Source of the DNA: Mycoplasma haemofelis str. Langford 1 | GTDB lineage: Bacteria > Bacillota_I > Bacilli_A > Mycoplasmatales > Mycoplasmoidaceae | Length of the DNA: 64,000 nt | NCBI RefSeq assembly: GCF_000200735.1 | Contig: NC_014970.1 | Coordinates: 930,001 to 994,000, forward strand | Direction of reading: 5' to 3' | Part shown: positions 1 through 10,208 of the stretch, one piece after another | Layout of the letters: each line of letters starts with the position of its first letter | Numbering within the stretch: position 1 is the stretch's first letter | Program-made: the position numbers and the translations under genes | Notes under the pieces: generated by a model | Told to the model about the DNA's origin: nothing | Database searches by the model: none | What the model saw: only the letters and a program-made list of their open reading frames with translations

Positions 1-159
1 GGTAATAGCTAGTATCCTAGAAGGCTCTATTCCTTCATCTATGTACCTTAGAATCCTTTCAATTAAAACGGTGGTCTTACCAGTCCCAGCTCCCGCTATT
101 ACTAATGTCGGTTTAAAAGGAGCCTCTACAGCCTCCCTCTGGCCTTTGTTAAGAGGCAC
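1..159 (-). CDS. uvrD: UvrD/PcrA/Rep superfamily I DNA helicase, N-terminal fragment
   Basis: The first 53 residues of a gene that runs off the left edge. They read VPLNKGQREAVEAP, then VIAGAGTGKTTVLIERI, then RILAIT. This is the Q-motif/N-terminus and the Walker A loop (AGAGTGKT, residues ~26-33) of UvrD/PcrA helicases, which unwind DNA during repair and replication. A GTG start at 159 is chosen because an in-frame TAG lies two codons upstream (163-165). The match to the family is strong, but UvrD, PcrA and Rep cannot be separated from this part alone. It is the only clear housekeeping gene in the window and marks the edge of the array region. Confidence 0.88.
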   Translation of the reverse strand, partial: MPLNKGQREAVEAPFKPTLVIAGAGTGKTTVLIERILRYIDEGIEPSRILAIT

Positions 160-202
160 TTTCTAATTTTGAAGTATATATCTCTGTCATAGGGGTCTCT
201 TA

Positions 203-350
203 CTACTCTAAATTAATATCAAGTTTCTCCCGCATCTCCATAACTAATTTACTCTTATTTAAATTCACTAAGAATACACCTGCTTAATCCCTACCACTGT
301 AAGCAAGTAATGTATTTAAGTATAGAAAAGACCAGCACATAGAATTCTAG
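203..350 (-). pseudogene. Decayed C-terminal fragment of RDD-type membrane protein
   Basis: Read on the minus strand, this stretch matches the C-terminal part of the gene at 19497-20330. RILCAGLFYT then HYLLTVVG aligns with RILYVGLFFIQ then HYLFTAG, and NLNKSKLVMEMREKLDINLE aligns with DLEKAKMVAETQKKPNINLE. It is broken by an in-frame TAA, by TAG and by a frameshift between the two blocks, and it ends early at TAG 203-205. There is no start codon, so it cannot make the protein. The nucleotide match is also plain on the plus strand (297-350 against about 19717-19773). Confidence 0.82.
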
Positions 351-370
351 AACTACCAAATTATCTAATC

Positions 371-400
371 TTATTTTCTAGATATTCATTTCTGCTAGTA
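371..400 (+). promoter_or_regulatory. Leader sequence shared with the gene at 20964
   Basis: TTATTTTCTAG, five bases, CATTTCT, three bases, AGTAG occurs here and at 20923-20952. TTATTTTCTAG ends 31 bases before the ATG in both places and no gaps are needed to align them. It may hold the promoter or leader of the array that starts at 412, or may simply be shared ancestry of a duplicated locus. No confident -35/-10 pair can be named. Confidence 0.45.
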
Positions 401-411
401 GGCACGACCCC

Positions 412-1041
412 ATGAGTGCCTTATTAATTAAATCCCTTATTCTGGCCGGAGGAGCATCTCTTGCTGTGGGGGGTGGATTTTTAGCTTTCAGCAGAGATCT
501 CTTCCCTAACTCCAAGACTATTAAGAACAAGTTAATCTCGGAGAAGTATCAAATACTGGATACTGGAAGCAATCACTGATCCACTATATTCTCCAAATAC
601 AACGATAGTAAAAATACCAGTTGAAAATTTGAAGGACAAATTAGCAACGAGGGGGATTTAAAGAGTGCTTGTAAGAAGGTATTAGAGAGGGAGGAAGATA
701 ATCAAAGTCTCTATAAGAGCGCTTCCAAGTGATGTGTTGTTCCTAGGAAAGCGGAAGAATTTGTAAGTGGGTTATTGAAAGTTGAAGATGGACAAGATGC
801 CGAAGCTTGAGGAAGAGTGCTTGCCGCATATAAGAAAACCAAAGTTACGGGAGACAGTAGTACCACCAAATATGCACTTGGCGATGTTTCTATAACAGAT
901 CCAAGCAACGATAGTGATGCTGAGAACAAGAAAGCACTTCAGAAGGGGTGTAAAGACAGGAAAGGTAAATTTACTTACGATTTAGATTTCGATAGCTCCA
1001 TTCAGGAGATGAAAGAATGATGCTTAGATAGGCCAGCTTAA
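412..1041 (+). CDS. Array protein, group A (209 aa)
   Basis: Function unknown; presumed surface or membrane-anchored haemoplasma paralogue. The N-terminus MSALLIKSLILAGGASLAVG is hydrophobic and glycine-rich, then a basic stretch (KNKLISEKYQIL, ~45-56). Cysteines sit at C87, WC 107-108, C180 and WC 203-204, giving two similar halves: (W..IF.KY ... C ... WC) and (W.R.LA.YKK ... C ... WC). Five UGA codons are read as Trp. It is first in a 13.7-kb run of same-strand genes and is followed 2 bp later by the next ATG. Paralogues with the same group signature are at 20964 and 28781, each also heading a run and each followed by group B. Confidence 0.9.
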
Positions 1042-1043
1042 TC

Positions 1044-1655
1044 ATGGCACTATCTCCGGCGGCTTCTAAAGGATTATTAGCTCTTGCCGGAGCGGGTGCT
1101 GCAGGTGGTGGATTAGCAGGAGGGATGCATCTCCTTAAATCCACTCCCACCATTCAAGATCAACTTAAGTCTTTGGAACTTATCTCTTCTCTAGATCCAT
1201 CAAAGGTGGATGCCCAATGGAATGAGGAATTTACATTGGATTCCGAAAGCATTAAAGCTGCTATCCCTTCTGTAAATAGCGGGCAGGAATTAAAGAATTG
1301 ATGTTCTGACTCTCTGAAGAAGGAATCCAAAGGAAATGACGATTTAATCGTTCAAGTTAAGAAGTGATGCACTATCGGCACCATAGAAGAACGACTTTCT
1401 AGAAAGAAAGGCAAAGCCTTTATTGCGGATAGTGAAGACTCTGAATGAGACACGATATACAGTAACAATGCTTCGGGAGAGGACAGGAAAGCTATTGGCT
1501 TAGATGAAAATAAGGATGATGGCGCCAAGAAAGATTCCGACAAGAAGGCTATAAAGGCCTTCTGCACTAAAGAGAAGGGAAATAAGTTCTTGGCAGAAAC
1601 CAAGACCACTTCTGCCGATAGAGTTGAGAAGTGGTGTATGAAGTCTTCTTCTTAA
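1044..1655 (+). CDS. Array protein, group B (203 aa)
   Basis: Unknown function. Hydrophobic GLLALAGAGAAGGGLAGG segment at ~10-27, then LKSLELISSLDPSKV (~38-52), a mark of the group. Cysteines: WC 86-87, WC 108-109 (KKWCTIGTIEERLSRK), C174 and WC 197-198. Compared with groups A and C the first cysteine also follows Trp and is closer to the second. Starts 2 bp after the upstream stop; ends seven bases before the next ATG. Close paralogues at 4294, 21581 and 29413. Confidence 0.9.
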
Positions 1656-1662
1656 TTAGGCA

Positions 1663-2322
1663 ATGGCAACTGCTGCAACTAAAGGACTTATAGGATTAGG
1701 AGGGTTGGGTTCTTTAGCTGGCGGAGGCGCACTTGCTTGACAACAAGGAGCTTTTTCTTCATCTATAAAGAACGTAAAGGATAGATTACTATCAAATGGC
1801 TATGAAATATTGGATGTAAATAGCGATAAGTGAACGGAGATTTTTAAAGTCTACAAGGATGCAGGAAATACAAAGTGAAAATTTGAAAATGATGAAATCA
1901 CCAATAACACCCAAGATACTGAAATCCAAAAGCTAAAGAATAAGTGTAAGGAAGCTCTGGAGAAGGATTCTTCCGATGAGAAGAGTTATTCCAATGCTTC
2001 CAAATGATGTGTTGTTCCTAGGAAAGTAGAAAGCTTCATAGATGGAAAGTCTCTTTTAAATACGGAAGAAAACAATCAAGACGGCTCTAAGTGACAAAAA
2101 ATACTGGCTAAGTATAAGGACAGCAAGAAGGCAGATAACAAGAAGTATGCAATGGATGGCGTGGAGTTGGAAGATGATGCTGGAAATACCAAGGATGCGT
2201 CCAATCAAAAGAAAATTAGAGATGGCTGTAAAGCAAGGAGGGAGAAATATCACTACTCACTTGATTTTGAACACTCCTTACAGGAAGTTAAGACATGGTG
2301 CACAGAAGAAGCCTCTAAATAA
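1663..2322 (+). CDS. Array protein, group C (219 aa)
   Basis: Unknown function. Starts MATAATKGLIGLGGLGSLAG, then GGALAWQQGAFSSS, the group C signature in which the Trp is UGA. Central KWCVVPRKVESF has its Cys at 116; the last W-C is at 212-213 in EVKTWCTEEASK. The two-unit layout is easy to see here: KWTEIFKVYKD in the first half against KWQKILAKYKD in the second, each followed by LK or I-R ahead of a Cys. Its stop TAA shares its last A with the next ATG (TAATG), suggesting translational coupling to 2322. Confidence 0.9.
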
Positions 2323-2948
2323 TGAAGCGAAAGGCCATTTTGACCACTTCAGGTGCAGGAATTGGTGGATTGGGAGGTTTAACAGCCCTAACTGCTAACT
2401 ATCTTCTACCTCATGATGGAAGTATCAAGGGAACTCTGAAAAGCAAGGGAATAAGGCTTATTTCTTTTGATTTAGACTCTCAATTTCAAAGTTCTCAATG
2501 AGCTGCGGAATATGTAACCAGTAAGAGTGAAATTCAAAGTCTAATTGGATACACTCAGGAGGATATTAACGAAGGAGGAAGGAGACTTAAGAATTGGTGT
2601 GATGGAGTCATGAGTAAGGATGCTGTTTCCAATAAACAAGATTTAGATAACGCTTCGAAGTATTGCGGAATTAAGAACATTAAACAACAGTTAGAAAGAT
2701 TAGGGGTGAAGGTATTCGAGGAAGGAGATTCAGATTGACAATCAGTCTACACCAAGAGAAAGAATGAGAACAGTAGTGCGAGTACCTTTGAGGAAATAAA
2801 GAAGTGGTGTTTTTCTACTAGAAATAAGGATTTTGTAGCTTCCAAAATGTCCACAGATTATGCAGACGTCCTAAGATATTGCACAGATAAAGGCAAGGTG
2901 GAGGGAATACACACCAAGTCAATAGAAATTAACAGCATGACCGGGTAA
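2322..2948 (+). CDS. Array protein, group D, divergent (208 aa)
   Basis: Unknown function. Starts MKRKAILTTSGAGIGGLGGL, hydrophobic after a basic tip. Retains the pattern but with changed aromatics: NWCDG (Cys 93), KYCGI, KKWCFST and RYCTDK near the C-terminus, so Tyr replaces Trp before two cysteines. The C-terminal tail (KGKVEGIHTKSIEINSMTG) extends past the last cysteine, unlike most neighbours. Its only close relative is at 34007, with the same phases: GIKLIS, then QW or QWAAE, then SIIGY or SLIGY. Both sit next to groups C and E. Overlaps the upstream stop by one base. Confidence 0.88.
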
Positions 2949-2952
2949 TAAT

Positions 2953-3606
2953 ATGGCTTCCTCTTTCTTAGCAAAAACCGCTTTAGCAACTGGTGCGGCA
3001 GGAGGGGTTGCTGGAGGAGCTTATTTAGCTAGCCCACATATATTCCCAGAGAAGGAGAAAATAGAAGCCAGATTAACGAAAGATAAATGGGAGGTTCTTA
3101 GCTTTGACGGGAAGGATGACAAATGGAAGGAGATATATAACCAATATAAGACTAAGGAATTAACCGATCCATCTCGATTTGACAAGGAAATAGCTAAGGA
3201 CGAGGAAGAAACTACCGGTCTTCCCAAATTAAAGAAGAATTGTAGAGAGGCTTTAACACAAGAATTTAAAGAATCCTTATACCGAACAGTAACCAAATGG
3301 TGTGTGGTTCCTATCGGGGTCGCAGATAGATTAATTGCTTTAGGGGAAAATTACAAGAAGATAAATGTAGAGCCTACGGATGCGAATACCGATGATGCTG
3401 AATGAAAATCTAAAGAGACTGATTTCAAAGCCAATCTAGAGTTCAATAATACTTATCTAGGAGTCACCCTTCCATCCTCTAAAGGCACTCAAGGAGAGAA
3501 CATAAAACTACTTAAAGAGGGATGTAAGAAACACATGGACAAGAAGAATTATGAAAGTGATTTTGAGGGCTCCATGGGTAAAGTGAAAAAGTGATGTGGT
3601 AAGTAG
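2953..3606 (+). CDS. Array protein, group E (217 aa)
   Basis: Unknown function. Hydrophobic AGGVAGGAYLASPHIFPEKE at ~16-35 defines group E. The middle holds ELTDPSRFDKEIAK, TGLPKLKKNC and KWCVVPIGVADRL (Cys 117). The second half holds NTYLGVTLPSS, KEGCKKHMDKKNY and ends WCGK at 214-217. Starts four bases after the previous stop. Seven group E genes lie in the window and almost all end WCGK followed directly by another gene. Confidence 0.9.
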
Positions 3607-3633
3607 GGAAGTCTGGCTATAGAGGCCACCCCT

Positions 3634-4290
3634 ATGACGTTACCAGCAAAAGTTCTTTCCTTATTCCTTGGAGCAGCAAGTGCTGCAACAGCCGGAGTTG
3701 GGGGAGCTTACCTAAACTCCAAAGAAACCATTGGGAGTAAGTTGGGAGATGCAGTCTTAGGGACTGATGATTCTTTTAAAGAGTCTTGAAAGAATCAACA
3801 TGACAAGCTTCGTAAAGGGAATGAGGAGTTAAAGGACTTCTCGGAATTAGATCAAATTAAGAAGAATAGCGATTCAGAATCAGCTTGGGGGAAGTTAAGA
3901 GATTGATGTTCTAAATCCTACTCCTTCACCTACAAAGATATATTCTCAAAAGAAGATAATACTCGTCTTAACCTAACCAAAAAGTACTGCATTCAGACCA
4001 CCAAAGAGAGATTGGGAGCTATATATACAGGAGGTACTAAGAAGGTTTTAGCCATTACTGGGGGCGGGGACAAGAGTGAATTTGTAACTAATTACAAAAA
4101 GTTGAAAGATCAGGCGAAGGACAAATTGCCCGATCTTCTTAAAGAGATAGATGTCTCCAAGGTGGATAATGAGGCTGAACAGAATTGAACTAAAGTACAA
4201 ACTTGATGCTCTGGAATTCATGAGAAACCCTTCAAAGGAGTAAATGACACCTTTAGCTTAGCATCTAAGCTCTGTGTCAAAGAAAGCTAG
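3634..4290 (+). CDS. Array protein, group F (218 aa)
   Basis: Unknown function. After a short hydrophobic head (SLFLGAASAATAGVGGAYL) comes KETIGSKLGDAVLG, the group F mark. Cysteines: DWC (Cys 92), KKYCIQT, TWCSGIHEKPFKG and a final KLCVKES. The order differs from other groups, with the last cysteine in a Leu-Cys context right at the end. The 27-base gap upstream is one of the longer ones in this run. Paralogues at 6242 and 43877. Confidence 0.9.
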
Positions 4291-4293
4291 TCC

Positions 4294-4923
4294 ATGTCAT
4301 CAACAATACTAACCAAATCAATTGCGGGTGCAGGATTAGCTGGCGGAATAGCAGGAGGGTCTTACTTAGCCAGTCCATATCTACTTCCCAAGAAAGAAGA
4401 ATCTCCCAACACTACGATCGAGGATCACATAGAGTCCCTCAAACTTAAATTAATCTCCTCTCTTGATCAATCCAAAGTAGCCAAGCAATGAGAAGAAGAA
4501 TATAAGTTAGACGAAGCTAATATTAAGGCTTCCATTCCTGAAGCTTCTACTTGAGAGAAGTTTAAAGAGTGGTGCGGAACATCTCTTCAATTGAAAAAAA
4601 CGGAACATGAAAGTTTAGTATCCAAAGTACAAAAGTGATGCACCATAGGAACAATAGAGGATCGGATTTCTAGAAAATCAGGAAAGTCTTTAATTTCTGA
4701 AGAAGGGGCTACCGACGATTGGGACAAGATATACACCACCAATAACCAATCAGCAGATCGTACTGCTTTAGGGCTGGAAGGAAGTCCAAATAACACAAAG
4801 AAGCAATCAGATATAGATGCAATAAAGGCATTTTGTAAACAAGAAAAGAAGAAGGACTTTTTGGCTGAGAACAAGGAGAGCTCATTTGATAGGGTAGAAA
4901 AGTGATGTACAAAGACAAGTTAA
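4294..4923 (+). CDS. Array protein, group B (209 aa)
   Basis: Unknown function. Head MSSTILTKSIAGAGLAGGIA with SYLASPYLLPKKEE resembles group E, but the body is group B: HIESLKLKLISSLDQSKVAK, QKWCTIGTIEDRISRKSG (Cys 116), AFCKQEKKKDFLAENK and a final EKWCTKTS. It therefore looks like a chimera of an E-type N-terminus and a B-type body, which suggests recombination between neighbours. Separated by 3 bp from genes on both sides. Confidence 0.88.
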
Positions 4924-4926
4924 TCC

Positions 4927-5583
4927 ATGTCTATTCCATCTTCCATCCTATTTAAATCAACCATGGCAGCGGGGGCTGCTGGGGGAGTTCTTGGAGGAGC
5001 TTATTTAGCTAAGCCCTACTTATTTCCTGAAAAGGAAAACATTAGGAGCAAGTTAGAAAAGGCCGGATGAGAGATCTTGCCTCATACTGGTAATGATTTT
5101 GATTGGACAGCCATATATGAAAAATACAAACTGAAGGCAGCCAATGATCTTTCAAGACTGGATGAGACTGTCACTCAGAATGAAGCTAATAATACTGGAA
5201 TACCTAAATTAAAGAAGAGTTGCCAATCTGCCTTATCCAAAGAATTTTCCGAGTCCTTGTATAAGTCTGCTGTGAGATGATGTGTAGTTCCTGTTAGTGT
5301 AGAGAGTAGGCTGCAATATCTAGGAGGCTATACAAAAATTAATATCGACGAGAACAATACGAGCGTTGATCATGAGACTTGAAAACAGCGAGAAGCTACA
5401 TTCAAATCTAATTCTGATAAGAACAGTTCTGACTTTGGAATAACCTTTCCAGCATCCCCAAGCGATCAAGAAGCCAATATAAAAGAGATTAAGAAGGGTT
5501 GTAAGAAGCACTTGGAAAGGAAGAATTATGAAGATGATTTTGGGAGCTCAATTCAAAATGCAAGACGTTGATGTGGTAAGTAA
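4927..5583 (+). CDS. Array protein, group E (218 aa)
   Basis: Unknown function. AGGVLGGAYLAKPYLFPEKE segment, then ANDLSRLDETVTQNEA, TGIPKLKKSC and RWCVVPVSVESRL (Cys 119). Ends RRWCGK. It belongs to the E subset with KEFSESLYKS (also 31382 and 34643) rather than the LTDPSRFD subset. Its stop overlaps the next ATG in the sequence GGTAAGTAATGAC, a junction seen at most group E genes. Confidence 0.9.
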
Positions 5584-6233
5584 TGACTTCTCTAGCTAAA
5601 GGGGCTTTAGGCCTTGGTGGAATTGGAACGGTAGCTGGTGGAGGTGCCTTGGCATGACAACAAGGAGCCTTCTCTTCTAAAGTTAAGAGCATTAAGGAGA
5701 AGTTAATCTCTGAGAATTATCAAATTCTGGATTCTTCCAATTCCTCATGAGATTCCATTTTCAACGTCTACAAGAAGACAGAGAATCAATGAAAATTCAA
5801 AAATGACGGAATATCTGAGAGCTCTGCAACCACAGAGATCCAAAAACTAAAAGATAAGTGTTTTGATGCTCTGAAGGGAGATTCTGAAGATGCTGATGAG
5901 TATTACAAAGCATCCAAATGATGTGTTGTTCCTAGAAAAGTAGAAAGCTTTCTGGATGCGTCCTCTCTTTTAAATACTGAAGAGAGTGATAATACCGATA
6001 CCTCCGCATGAGAGAAATCATTGACAAGCTTTAAGGAGACCAAGACTGGGGATTCTGGAAATGTGAAATATGCCATGGAAAACATAACTATTCAAGAGCC
6101 CGAGAATGATTCCAAAAAGACTGAGAATATCAAAGCCATGAAAGGTGGGTGTAAATCAAGGAGAGATAAATGGCATTATGAATTGGATTTTGAAAAGTCC
6201 TTAACAGAAGTGAAGAAATGGTGTTCTAGATAA
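5583..6233 (+). CDS. Array protein, group C (216 aa)
   Basis: Unknown function. MTSLAKGALGLGGIGTVAGG, then ALAWQQGAFSSKVKS. Central KWCVVPRKVESFLDASSLLN with Cys 114; the second unit has KYAMENITIQ, GGCKSRRDKWHYELDFEKS and ends VKKWCSR. The intact AGAAAAGTAGAAAGC after the central W-C is the comparison that shows the gene at 32032 has gained two 8-bp repeat units. One-base overlap with the group E gene upstream. Confidence 0.9.
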
Positions 6234-6241
6234 CTAAGGTC

Positions 6242-6907
6242 ATGACTTTTCCCGCTAAAGCTGCCACCTTCGCCGCTGGAATTGGAGGAACTACAACAGC
6301 AGGATTAGTTGGAGCTCACCTTTATTCAAAAGAAACTATTGGGAATAAGTTGGGAGATGCGGTTTTAGGAGCTGATGATTCTTTTAAAGACTCTTGAAAG
6401 AATCAACACACCAAGCTCACTTCCGAAACTGAAGATCTTAAGGACTTTCCGGAATTATCCAAAATAAAAGGAAATACAAATCAGGATAAGTCATGGGAGG
6501 AATTAAAGAATTGGTGCTCTAAATCCTACTCCTTTACCTACAAGACCATATTCTCAAAGGAAGATAATACTCGCCTTAATCTAACCAAGAAGTACTGTAT
6601 CCAGACTATTAAAGAAAGACTAACAGCTCTATACTCGGGCAACAGCAAGAAGGTTCTGGATGTAAATGGAGATGGTGATTCTAGTGAATTTACTGCTAAC
6701 TACAAGAAGCTAGCAAATCACGATGAAGCGAAAGATGGAGAATTAACTGGAGTTCTCTCAGGAATTGACAAGAGTAAAGCTGATTCTGAAGCATCTGCAA
6801 ATTGAACAAAGGCAAAAGAGTGATGTTCTGGCATTCATAACCAACCCTTTAAAGGCCAAGTAGGATCATTTAAGTTGGCTGAAAAGCTTTGCGTTAAGAA
6901 TAGCTAA
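6242..6907 (+). CDS. Array protein, group F (221 aa)
   Basis: Unknown function. Same plan as 3634: KETIGNKLGDAVLGADDSFK, NWCSKSYSFTYKTIFSKEDN (Cys 92), NLTKKYCIQT, EWCSGIHNQPFKG and a terminal KLCVKNS. Nucleotide runs such as those encoding FTYK.IFSKEDNTRLNLTKK are nearly the same as in 3634, so the two are recent copies or have been homogenised. Starts eight bases after the upstream stop. Confidence 0.9.
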
Positions 6908-6920
6908 TACTTCTTAGGAA

Positions 6921-7574
6921 ATGCCATCTCCAGCGGCCATAAAAGCGGCATCCGGATTGGGAGCACTGGGAGCTATTGGGGGAGGTGGAGCGGCTCTATA
7001 TAAATCTGAATTATTTAAAACCAAAACCACTTTGGGTGAAGTGGTGAAGAAGGATAAATGAACCCTTCTAACTTCCTCAGATTCCAGTCATATTTCTAAG
7101 ATTCTAGAAGCTTACAAAAAGAGTGATCCGAGCAAACCTACCCTATTGTTTTCTGCATTCGCAGGCACAGAAGATAAAGCTAGTGAAAAGCTATTGGAAG
7201 AATGCCAAAAGGCATCCAATAAGCTTTCAGATGATTCGAATAAAGACACTCTTTTAAAGCAAATTAAGAAGTGATGTGTAGTTCCCAAAACAGTTGAACA
7301 ACGACTTAAAGATTTAGGCTCTACAGCCTTATCTACAACCTCTCCTTCAGGTTCTACGACAGAACAAGCTGCATGAGTTGAAAAGGGTAAGACACATCAT
7401 GGCGATAACTCCAACAAGATAAAGGAAGTAAATACAACCGGAGATCAAAATAACGATGCCAAAGCGGTAAGAGAAGCTTGCATCAAGAAGAATTCCACCA
7501 ATTCATATGACGAAGACTTCGAGGATGCCCTAAAGGCATCAACTCTTTGGTGTTCTATTCCTTCCAATAAATAA
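6921..7574 (+). CDS. Array protein, group G (217 aa)
   Basis: Unknown function. MPSPAAIKAASGLGALGAIG, GGGAALYKSELFKTKTTLGE, then KDKWTLLTSSD, ILEAYKK and IKKWCVVPKTVEQRL (Cys 119). The second half has the shorter KVREAC..KNSTNSYDEDFEDAL and ends WCSIPSNK. AGGA lies five bases before the ATG as a weak ribosome binding site. Followed, with a one-base overlap, by a group H gene: the G-H pair recurs at 15444, 24208, 35973 and 44594. Confidence 0.9.
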
Positions 7575-8260
7575 TGTCGATAGCACTTAAAGGAGCAATG
7601 GGTGTAGGAGGAATTGGAGCCACTGTTGGTGGTGGATTCTTAGCTCATTCCGTTATGTCCAAATCAGAACCTAAAAAGACCTTGGCCAAACAATTAACAG
7701 ATGATGGATTCACACTTATCAATCTAGATACTACTAGAACAGAGGAATCTACATCTGGTTGAAAGAAGATATTGGATAGCTACAAAACCATAACTGCCAA
7801 GAAGCCAGAATTAAAGATAGGAACCTTCTCTTTAGAAACGAAAGATCTCGAAGATATTAATAAATTAAAGAATGCGTGTGCTTCGGTTCTGAAACTGGAA
7901 GAAGGATCTTCTGAATTCACAAAGCACCACTCAATAGCTTCAAAGTGGTGCGTAGAGCCGATATCTGTAAATAGCCTTTTATCTAAGAGAGGGATTATTT
8001 TGTTGAGTACAGAAGGCTCAGAGAATGCGGATGCTTGAACCACTATAGCTAAAGATTACGCGGCAAATAAAAAAGCTAACAGCAAAGAGCCCATGGATGG
8101 AGTTGATTCTACGGAAGTATCAGGAACAGATTATTCTGGAAATATCAGCAAGATTCAAACGGCGTGCAACACCAGAAAGACCAAAAGCTCTCATGAGGAA
8201 GAATTTGAAAAATACCTAGAGGATGTTCAACAATGATGTGTCTCTAAGAGCAAACTCTAA
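7574..8260 (+). CDS. Array protein, group H (228 aa)
   Basis: Unknown function. GGIGATVGGGFLAHSVMSKS head, DDGFTLINLDTTRTE, INKLKNAC, SKWCVEPISVNSLLSKRGI (Cys 126), then IQTACNTRKTKSSHEEEFEK and VQQWCVSKSKL. Group H proteins are the longest of the common set because both units carry a longer linker. Partner of the G gene upstream through TAATG. Confidence 0.9.
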
Positions 8261-8263
8261 TCT

Positions 8264-8902
8264 ATGAATCCAACAGCTGCAAAAGCCTTAGCTGGCCTTG
8301 GTGGATTATCTGCAGCAGGTGGAGGGGGTGTTGCTCTTTATAAATCAGAAGTATTTAAGACCAAAACCACTCTTGGCGATTTGGTGAAGAAAGATAAATG
8401 GGTTCTTCTAACTTCATCCGATACCAACCACATCTCCAAGATCTTAGGAGCTTATAAACAAGATTCTTCCAACAAACCTACCCTATTATTTGAAGGATTT
8501 ACAGGTAAGGAAGGTGATGCTAATGATCGCCTATTGAGGGAATGCCAAAAGACTGCAAGTAAGCTTTCCGAAGATACCAAAAAAGACACTTTACTTAAAC
8601 AACTTAAGAAGTGGTGCGTAGTTCCTAAGACCTCCAAAGAAAGACTTACTGATTTAGGAATAACTCCTTTCCCTGTGGAAGATCCCAAATCTTCAGCATC
8701 AGAAGATTCAAGGTGAGTTGAAAAATCTAAAACTCACAAGACTGATCGTAAGGATAAGTTTTCCGATTTATCCATAACCAATACAGGAAGCAATGAAGAA
8801 GCCAAGAAACTAAGACAGCACTGTAAGACTAAATTGGAAATTGAGTCATTTAAAGAGGAGTTTGAAGATACTCTGAAGAAGGTAGAAATTTGGTGTTCTT
8901 AA
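8264..8902 (+). CDS. Array protein, group G (212 aa)
   Basis: Unknown function. MNPTAAKALAGLGGLSAAGG head, LYKSEVFKTKTTLGDLVKKD, then LKKWCVVPKTSKERLTDLGI (Cys 118). The C-terminal unit is the RQHCKTKLEIESFKEEFED type ending KVEIWCS, different from the NSYDEDFE type at 6921. The first half matches 6921 closely over about 100 residues while the second half does not, a pattern expected from recombination. Three bases after the upstream stop. Confidence 0.9.
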
Positions 8903-8947
8903 ATTAGGTAATTACCCTCTATACCATACATCTGAGAAATCCTTTTC

Positions 8948-9580
8948 ATGAAACCTGAAGTTGCAGCTTTGACGGGAGTTGCTGCCACTGGAGGAATGGT
9001 GGGAGGTGGGTTCTTAGCTCACTCCCTAACTTCCAAAAATAACCAAGAGAAGACATTAGAGAGTCATTTCAAATCTAGAAATCTAACTCTCATCTCTTTC
9101 TTAGATGATGCCAAGGAAGGAAAGCAATGAAGTGAGGAGTTCTCTCTAGATCAAGAAGCAATTAAGAAATACAATAGCCAGATAACTACTGCGGAAGAGC
9201 TTAAGTCATGATGCCAGAACAACATGAAATTAAAGGTAGAAGGAAATAAGGAATTGGTTCCCTATGTAGAAAAATGATGTGTTCTAGGAACAGTAGAAAG
9301 TCGTATTTCTAGAACAAAGGGAAAGGAATTGATATCGGACTCAGATGATTCCGGATGAACAAAAATTTATGACACCAACAGTACTGAAGATGTTCGAACC
9401 AAAATTAAATTAACAGGAGCTAAAGGATCAGCTCCCAATAATAAAGAAGCAGATTTAAAGGTAATAAAGGGATTCTGTTCTGAAAATAAGGCGAAGACCT
9501 TTTTAGCGGAGGAAAAGGAAACAGTGTACGACTTGGTTTTAAAGTGATGCACTAAAGATTCTCAAGGGAATCAAGCTTAA
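8948..9580 (+). CDS. Array protein, group B, MK subtype (210 aa)
   Basis: Unknown function. GVAATGGMVGGGFLAHSLTS head, LTLISFLDDAKEGKQWSEEF, SWCQNNMKLK, EKWCVLGTVESRISRTKGKE (Cys 111), GFCSENKAKTFLAEEK and LKWCTKDSQGNQA. The head is H-like and the body B-like, another mosaic. The 45-bp gap before it (8903-8947) is the largest inside the first run and could hold an internal promoter, although I see no clear boxes. Paralogues at 12794 and 38597. Confidence 0.9.
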
Positions 9581-9581
9581 T

Positions 9582-10208
9582 ATGAATCTTGGTTCCAAAA
9601 TAGCTGCAGGGACAGGAGTAGCGGGGACGGTTGCTGGAGGTTCTTATCTTCTATATCCTCGATCCCAAGACGATAGTGTGAAGAGCAAATTAATAGGGGA
9701 AGGGTATGAATTGATGAAGGGCACAGATGAAGCACATTGAAAGAAAGTATATGCTGTCTATAAAACTAAAAGTGAAACAGATAGATTCAATGGCGATGGT
9801 ATTCAGCAAGATGAGGGAGAGACATCTGGGATTTCAAAACTTAAAAAGGCATGTGAAAAGTCCCTGTCGGGAAGTGAGAACTCACTCTATCTCTTAGCTA
9901 GAAGATTCTGCGTAGTCCCGAAAACTCTAGATCAGTTCTTATCTCTCAAGAATATCAGTAAGTTAAGTACTGAAACAACAGGAACTAATGCAGATGATAG
10001 TGCTTGAAACGCAAAGGAAACTGAATTTAAGAAGAATCTAAACACCAATAACCAAAGTACGTCTTGAAATTTATCTAACGAGAGTCAGAAGAGCGCTGAG
10101 AACGTAAAAACCTTGAAAAGTAAATGTAAGGAGATGCTGACTTCCGAAACATATCAAGACGGCTTTTATGACAAGCTTGAGCACTTTAAGAATTGATGCT
10201 CTAAATAA
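9582..10208 (+). CDS. Array protein, group I (208 aa)
   Basis: Unknown function. Starts MNLGSKIAAGTGVAGTVAGG. The central motif is LARRFCVVPKTLDQFLSLKN: Phe replaces Trp before Cys 110, while the rest of the motif is intact. Second unit SKCKEMLTSETYQDGFYDKL ends KNWCSK. The only other member is at 39232, again directly after a group B MK-subtype gene, so the B-I pair has been duplicated as a unit. One-base gap upstream, TAATG overlap downstream. Confidence 0.9.

Noticed and set aside
160..411. Origin of replication or structural RNA near the helicase gene
   Set aside because: No DnaA-box cluster was seen, and most of the stretch aligns to the RDD gene C-terminus.
817..1020. Separate short genes starting at internal ATG codons after each TGA
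   Set aside because: TGA is Trp in this organism. Reading through gives single ~200-residue genes with conserved ends; the short pieces are artefacts of the standard code.
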